Part shown: in pieces, positions 20,886-24,968 of the stretch
Numbering within the stretch: the stretch's first letter is position 1
Layout: each line of letters opens with the position of its first letter
Notes under the pieces: generated by a model
What the model was told of the DNA's origin: nothing
Databases searched by the model: none
The model's input: the letters and a program-made list of their open reading frames with translations, nothing else
DNA from: a virus
Virus record (IMG/VR): IMGVR_UViG_3300009466_000155
Span: 1 to 24,968 of that record
Length of the DNA stretch: 24,968 nucleotides
Direction: 5' to 3' (one strand)
Made by a program: the position numbers and the translations under genes

Positions 20886-21487
20886 GTTTCTATGATCACT
20901 TTGACGCCGCCTTCTGCATTAATTTAGATAAAAGAGAAGATAAATGGGATGCATCTCAAAAGCAATTTGAAAAGATTAATTTAGAAGTAGAAAGAGTATC
21001 TGCAGTAGACGGATTTCTTGAGCCGCCTGCAAGCATCCGGCCCGGTGAGGTAGGGTGCCTAAAGTCTCACCTAAAAGTATTTGAGATAGCAAAAGAAAGA
21101 GGGCTAAAATCATTCCTTATGCTAGAGGATGATGTTCACTTTGCAGACCCGTTTCATGAAAGATTTAACATAATAGAGCCACAAACACCGGCTTACGAAA
21201 TGCTTTATTTTGGATCTAACCCTCATAGTGGAGAAAGATTTGAGGTCGCCCCGAATCTAAACAGAATTACATATACATTTGCGGCTCATTGTGTGATATT
21301 TAAAGAGTCCTGCTTTGACGATATTATAAATCAATTACGCGGACCAATGGTTCATGCTGTAGATGTTGTTTATGGTCACCAGCAAGTTGTGCATACAGCA
21401 TATTCTATAAAGCCATCCTTGGCGTGGCAGAGAAAAGAGTTCTCAGATATAAACCAGGAAATTGTTGACTACGAGTTTTTAAGATGA
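20882..21487 (+). CDS. GT25-family glycosyltransferase
   Basis: This 201-residue protein has the LPS-type GT25 pattern: FCINLDKRED (11-20), SAVDGF, GEVGCLKSH (55-63) and LMLEDDVHF (79-87). These are typically galactosyl- or glucosyltransferases acting on surface glycans. ATG 20882 is preferred to GTG 20870, as it forms an ATGA overlap and has an AGGTGG site. The C-terminus (TYTFAAHCVIF, VDVVYGHQQ) fits the family. Substrates unknown. Confidence 0.82.
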   Translation: MSFYDHFDAAFCINLDKREDKWDASQKQFEKINLEVERVSAVDGFLEPPASIRPGEVGCLKSHLKVFEIAKERGLKSFLMLEDDVHFADPFHERFNIIEPQTPAYEMLYFGSNPHSGERFEVAPNLNRITYTFAAHCVIFKESCFDDIINQLRGPMVHAVDVVYGHQQVVHTAYSIKPSLAWQRKEFSDINQEIVDYEFLR

Positions 21488-21498
21488 TAGGATAAGGT

Positions 21499-22110
21499 GT
21501 GCCTAAATTTACAATTATTGCTACAGATGCAGAAAATCATGTCCCCAGAGATAAAATGAAGCAGGGAATAGAATCACTAAACAAACAAACATTCAAGGAT
21601 TTTGAATTACTTATTATCCATGATGGACCAAGAAAAGGGTCATATGATAATGAGTTAGACGAACTTCCAGAGAATACGGGATTTATTGAAACCGATAAGC
21701 ATTATGGAATATATGGTCTTGATGAATTCTGGGCTGGATATGGATGGGGTCATCACTCTAGAGATCTTGGAATAAAACAGGCGAGCGGAGACTACATTAT
21801 CCACTTCAACATTGATAATATACTGTTTCCAGATGCTCTACAGAAAATTTCTGAAACAATAGATGAAACGAATTCTGACGTTGTAATCTTTGCATGTAAG
21901 CATGAAAAATTTGGTGTAAATTATTTCTCAGGCGTTCCTCCCGTCATGGGTAAAATCGATTTGCTACAATGTGTTGTTAGCAAGGAGGCGTGGGAGTCGA
22001 TTGGCGGCTGGCATAGATATGATCACTCTGCCGATGGCTTCCTATTTGAAGAAATAATTGCAAAATATGGATATGTTCACATACCAGAAGTTCTAGGAGA
22101 AAATAGATAA
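21499..22110 (+). CDS. GT2-like glycosyltransferase
   Basis: This 203-residue protein starts at GTG 21499 and has a GT-A fold: MPKFTIIATD, KQGIESLNKQTFKDFELLII, then GDYIIHFNIDN (97-107). The metal-binding DxD motif is altered to NID, which some GT2-like enzymes tolerate, so activity is not certain. Its HHSRDLGIKQASGDY segment matches the family. It lies in line with the other GT genes and its stop overlaps the next ATG. Confidence 0.72.
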   Translation: MPKFTIIATDAENHVPRDKMKQGIESLNKQTFKDFELLIIHDGPRKGSYDNELDELPENTGFIETDKHYGIYGLDEFWAGYGWGHHSRDLGIKQASGDYIIHFNIDNILFPDALQKISETIDETNSDVVIFACKHEKFGVNYFSGVPPVMGKIDLLQCVVSKEAWESIGGWHRYDHSADGFLFEEIIAKYGYVHIPEVLGENR

Positions 22111-22901
22111 TGCCAGTTTATGAGGATATTCGTGTAGCGTTAGAATATCAAAATGAAAACGCAGACAAGGATTTGATACCAGACGACGTTCCTATTATTA
22201 TTCCAACCTTTAACACTCCGTCGTATCTGAAGTCTATGATTGATCAACTTGAGAAAAGAGGTTGGACAAATGTTATCATTTGTGATAATAACTCTACCTA
22301 TCCACCAATGATAGATTTGTTAGAAGAACTATCCCAGAAGTATCATGTAGTGCGATGGTCAGATAATCATGGGCCACGTTACTATACAGAAAATAAAGAT
22401 ATCTGCTCAAGGATGCCAAAATATTTTATTGTGACCGACCCCGATCTATTGCTTAATGATAATATGCCTCGTAATGCTATAAACAAGATGAAAAGAATTG
22501 TTGATATGTATGGGGTATCTAAAGTAGGTCTTGCAATAGACATTCATTCAGCAGAAGAAAGAGATAGATTCTTTAGTCCTAGGCAGGTGGACGATTGGGA
22601 GGGGCATTACTGGAATGTAAAGGTCGATAAATATCCAGAAAAGGATGATCTTTATGCTGCTCCCGTAGATACAACCTTTGCTCTCTATAATAGAGATAGA
22701 TTTCTTGCGGAGATTGATAATGTCCCCATGCAGATGACTTGTAATACTAGCGCCATTAGAATTGCTGGAAGATTTACTTGCAAGCATATGGGCTGGTGGG
22801 ATAAACTTCCATTAGAGCAAGAAGAATATGATTACTACCAAAAGACGATAACAAACTGGTCGTCTACAGAAACAGAAAAGAAGAAGTTAGGATATCAATG
22901 A
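22110..22901 (+). CDS. GT2-like glycosyltransferase
   Basis: This 263-residue protein has the GT-A fold: VPIIIPTFNTPSYLKSMID (27-45), NVIICDNNSTYPPM and VTDPDLLL, with D110-x-D112 as the metal-binding motif. A long C-terminal region with CKHMGWWDKLP may recognise the acceptor. The catalytic layout is more regular than in the GT2-like protein before it. It ends in an ATGA overlap with the RmlB-like gene. Confidence 0.75.
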   Translation: MPVYEDIRVALEYQNENADKDLIPDDVPIIIPTFNTPSYLKSMIDQLEKRGWTNVIICDNNSTYPPMIDLLEELSQKYHVVRWSDNHGPRYYTENKDICSRMPKYFIVTDPDLLLNDNMPRNAINKMKRIVDMYGVSKVGLAIDIHSAEERDRFFSPRQVDDWEGHYWNVKVDKYPEKDDLYAAPVDTTFALYNRDRFLAEIDNVPMQMTCNTSAIRIAGRFTCKHMGWWDKLPLEQEEYDYYQKTITNWSSTETEKKKLGYQ

Positions 22902-23908
22902 CAACCGTACTTTTGACTGGGGCCAGCGGGTTTGTTGGCAGCCATGTATTACGACATATTCTTTCCAATACTGATTGGAATGTAGTATGCCTAGTGTCTT
23001 TTAGACACCGTGGAATCACAGATAGAATCCGTCTGGCGGTGGAAGGCTATGATGATGACTTCAAGCGTACAAAGGTAATTAAGCATGACCTTACAGCACC
23101 GTTCTCTCCTGTTCTTACCTATGAGATTGGTGAGATTGACTACGTTATCAACGTTGCTAGTGAATCCCATGTTGATCGCTCTATTGAAGAGCCCGTACCC
23201 TTTATTGAGAATAATGTTTCATTAGTTTGTAATATTCTAGAGTGGGCAAGATTCTCAAATATTAAAAAGTTTATTCATGTTTCTACCGATGAGGTATATG
23301 GTCCCGCACCACATGGTCATGCACATCGTGAATGGCAAGATCAGTATTTCCCAAGTAATCCATACTCTGCATCTAAGGCTGCTCAGGAGTCCATCGCGTA
23401 CTCTTACTGGAGGACATATGGAGTGCCACTTATTATCACTAATACAATGAATATTATTGGCGAAATGCAGGACCCAGAGAAGTTTATTCCGATGACCATC
23501 AAGAAAGTTTTGGCTGGAGAAACAATGACTATTCATGCTTCTCCTACAGGAGAAATTGGAAGTAGGTATTATCTTCATGCTAGAAACCAGGCAGATGCTT
23601 TACTTCATGCACTCACTCAGGATACTCCCGCATATGGCGATTCTCAGGCCCCACAGAAATTCCATGTGGTAGGTGAGAGAGAGGTTGATAATTTAGAGAT
23701 GGCACAGATGGTTGCTGCCTATGTTGGCAAGCCATTAAAGTATGAACTAGTAGACTTCCACTCATCTAGGCCAGGACATGACTTGCGTTATGCTCTAGAT
23801 GGTGATAAAATTGCGAGCACGGGGTGGAAGGCTCCCCTTTCACTTGAAGAATCACTAGAGAGAACGGTAAAATGGACTCTGGATCGCCCAGAGTGGCTAA
23901 GACTATGA
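22898..23908 (+). CDS. RmlB-like NAD-dependent sugar dehydratase/epimerase
   Basis: This 336-residue extended-SDR enzyme has GASGFVGSH (8-16), VASESHVDRSIEEP near 86-99, STDEVYGP (129-136) and Y156xxxK160 in NPYSASKA. The T130-D131-E132 triad and ESHVDRSI are hallmarks of NDP-glucose 4,6-dehydratases such as RmlB. Its product would be an NDP-4-keto-6-deoxyglucose, or it may act on another nucleotide sugar. No RmlA, RmlC or RmlD is here. It closes the operon. Confidence 0.8.
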   Translation: MTTVLLTGASGFVGSHVLRHILSNTDWNVVCLVSFRHRGITDRIRLAVEGYDDDFKRTKVIKHDLTAPFSPVLTYEIGEIDYVINVASESHVDRSIEEPVPFIENNVSLVCNILEWARFSNIKKFIHVSTDEVYGPAPHGHAHREWQDQYFPSNPYSASKAAQESIAYSYWRTYGVPLIITNTMNIIGEMQDPEKFIPMTIKKVLAGETMTIHASPTGEIGSRYYLHARNQADALLHALTQDTPAYGDSQAPQKFHVVGEREVDNLEMAQMVAAYVGKPLKYELVDFHSSRPGHDLRYALDGDKIASTGWKAPLSLEESLERTVKWTLDRPEWLRL

Positions 23909-24006
23909 ATATAGATTATTATTACGAAGAAGAAGAAGAATTAGATGAAGAAATAGTTCATCTAATGAAAAAGAAGCGACAAGTTCAGAACAAAAGATCC
24001 TATTAA
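23905..24006 (+). CDS. Hypothetical 33-residue charged peptide
   Basis: The gene reads MNIDYYYEEEEELDEEIVH then a lysine/arginine-rich tail (KKKRQVQNKRSY). It starts in an ATGA overlap with the dehydratase stop. The acidic head and basic tail recall small unstructured phage peptides. No family recognised. Confidence 0.45.
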   Translation: MNIDYYYEEEEELDEEIVHLMKKKRQVQNKRSY

Positions 24007-24017
24007 CATGGAGTAAG

Positions 24018-24551
24018 ATGACCTGCATCTCAGCAATCGCTCATAACGGTAAAGTGTATATGGGTGGAGATTCTGCTGCCGTAGATGAGGGAAGTGACCT
24101 TGTATCTACCAGGAAAGAGCCAAAGGTATTTATTAGAAATAATTATCTAATTGGTTTTGCTGGAAGTTTTAGGTTTGGTAAAGTTGTAGAACACATCTTT
24201 AACCCTCCAAAATTACAGACTGACAATATTGATAAGTTTTTAAATACAGTATTTGTAGATGCTCTCAGAGATACTTGCGATCTATCTAAAATAGACCCCC
24301 CATCAGAGGATGACTCATCAGAACTTTTGATCGGTGTCAATGGAAGACTCTTTGAATTCTGTAATGATTGGCATTTCGGAGAAGATGTAAATGATTTTAA
24401 TGCCATTGGTTCGGGTACAAAATTAGCACTAGGCTCTTTGTATTCTACTAGACGAATGCAGTCTCAAAGTGCTAGAATTAAACTATCACTACAGGCGGCA
24501 GAGAAATTCTCCCCGTCTGTACGAGGTCCATTTACTATATTGGAGATCTAA
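24018..24551 (+). CDS. Proteasome/HslV-like Ntn-hydrolase
   Basis: This 177-residue protein begins MTCISAIAHNGKVYMGGDSA, the start of proteasome-beta and HslV-type hydrolases. After removal of Met, Thr1 would be the nucleophile; D17 and a lysine at about 32-35 (RKEPKVF) complete the usual catalytic set. The middle (NNYLIGFAGSFRFG) and the GSGTKLALGSLYST region match the fold. Cellular forms are protease rings; in phages the substrate is unknown and an ATPase partner is not visible here. GGAG lies just upstream of the ATG. Confidence 0.78.
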   Translation: MTCISAIAHNGKVYMGGDSAAVDEGSDLVSTRKEPKVFIRNNYLIGFAGSFRFGKVVEHIFNPPKLQTDNIDKFLNTVFVDALRDTCDLSKIDPPSEDDSSELLIGVNGRLFEFCNDWHFGEDVNDFNAIGSGTKLALGSLYSTRRMQSQSARIKLSLQAAEKFSPSVRGPFTILEI

Positions 24552-24748
24552 TGCTTGATGCTAGAGGTATTCCTACTCCTGAGTGCCCTAACTGTGGCTC
24601 ATGGCTATTGAAGATTAATGCTACTTTCGATGAAGATTATAAAATAGCGTCATATTTGCTTGACGGTGAGTGTGCTATGTGTAGTACACTTCTTACTGTA
24701 CCAACAGAAATCGATCACCCAGAATACGACCCACAGGAGTTGCTATGA
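24551..24748 (+). CDS. Zinc ribbon protein
   Basis: This 65-residue protein has ECPNCGSWLLK and GECAMCSTLLTV, two C-x2-C pairs in a standard zinc ribbon. It starts in a TAATG overlap with the Ntn-hydrolase and its stop overlaps the next small gene. Acidic tail (DHPEYDPQELL). Function unknown. Confidence 0.65.
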   Translation: MLDARGIPTPECPNCGSWLLKINATFDEDYKIASYLLDGECAMCSTLLTVPTEIDHPEYDPQELL

Positions 24749-24798
24749 TTGACTACTTTGAAGAGATGTTTCAGAAACTAATTAAGGATAATAAGTGA
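24745..24798 (+). CDS. Possible 17-residue peptide
   Basis: The frame reads MIDYFEEMFQKLIKDNK, starting in an ATGA overlap and ending in a GTGA overlap with the next gene. It may only bridge translation between its neighbours, or it may be chance. AGGAG is placed well before its ATG. Confidence 0.35.
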   Translation: MIDYFEEMFQKLIKDNK

Positions 24799-24968
24799 TT
24801 ATTCGTAATGCCGCCCAATGTGCAAAGTGTGGAGATATTGTAGAGTCTAAGCATCGCCACGATTTTGCTAGTTGTTCATGCGGCTCTATATTTGTAGACG
24901 GCGGCAAAGAGTATTTGCGTGCTGGTGGAAACCTAGAGTACTTCATTTCCCTGGCGGAGACAGACAAT
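24795..24968 (+). CDS. Zinc-binding phage protein, 3' end outside window
   Basis: From GTG 24795 the frame stays open to the window end (58 residues): VIIRNAAQCAKCGDIVESKH then FASCSCGSIFVDGGKEYLR. The CAKC and CSC cysteines likely bind zinc. I recall this IIRNAxxCxKCGDxIESKHxHDFxxCxCG pattern as a widespread phage protein with no known function. GTG overlaps the previous stop. The opposite-strand open frame here is a shadow. Confidence 0.72.
   Translation, partial: MIIRNAAQCAKCGDIVESKHRHDFASCSCGSIFVDGGKEYLRAGGNLEYFISLAETDN

Noticed and set aside
1-24968. CRISPR array or cas1/cas2 near the Cas4-like gene
   Set aside because: No regularly spaced direct repeats and no other cas gene were found; the nuclease fits phage recombination.
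1-24968. Insertion sequence, integrase or attachment site
   Set aside because: No transposase, recombinase or paired long repeats were seen; the tRNA gene alone does not prove an attachment site.

Overview
The window is a dense stretch of a phage genome: every supported gene lies on the + strand, most neighbours overlap by 4 to 20 bases or abut, and the only long gaps hold RNA or promoter-like elements. The base composition is AT-rich by eye. A WhiB-type iron-sulphur protein (14023-14298) and a DUF732-type lipoprotein (9768-10166), both families typical of Actinobacteria, point to an actinobacterial host. An AT-rich actinophage suggests a low-GC host such as a freshwater acI-type lineage, but that last step is inference. 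No integrase, portal, major capsid or tail gene is visible, so most structural genes lie outside the window.

Region 1 (1-5118) is replication, recombination and nucleotide metabolism: the C-terminal end of a DnaE-type DNA polymerase III alpha subunit, a MazG-like pyrophosphohydrolase, a RecA recombinase, a PD-(D/E)XK protein resembling Holliday-junction resolvases, a Cas4-like iron-sulphur nuclease, a RuvC-like resolvase, a DUF1599-like protein and several small zinc-binding or helix-turn-helix proteins. Region 2 (5131-9097) holds DNA packaging (small and large terminase), a SpoU-family RNA 2'-O-methyltransferase and a conserved phage protein of the head-maturation type.

Region 3 (9101-11337) is different in character: a long-stem RNA-like hairpin, a tRNA-Gln(TTG), and three sigma70-like promoters with 17-base spacers. 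Each promoter has an inverted repeat overlapping or enclosing its -10 box. They sit in front of a 52-residue protein, a DUF732 lipoprotein (followed by a staphylococcal-nuclease-like enzyme) and a secreted lysozyme-like protein. This looks like separately regulated accessory cassettes acting at the cell envelope. Region 4 (11360-14892) mixes a GT4-like glycosyltransferase, small phage proteins, a SLOG-like protein, a deaminase with an abnormal start region, and the WhiB protein.

Region 5 (14889-23908) is a nine-kilobase glycan operon: GDP-mannose 4,6-dehydratase, a DUF6492-like glycosyltransferase, a GDP-L-fucose-synthase-like enzyme, a PLP-fold enzyme whose catalytic lysine is replaced by histidine (the signature of ColD-type 3-dehydratases), GT10 and GT11 fucosyltransferase-type enzymes, an FkbM methyltransferase, a GT25 enzyme, two GT2-like enzymes and an RmlB-like dehydratase. 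Together they could turn host GDP-mannose into GDP-fucose and/or a 3,6-dideoxy sugar of the colitose type and build a methylated glycan on the virion or host surface. Region 6 (23905-24968) has a proteasome/HslV-like Ntn-hydrolase and small zinc-binding proteins.
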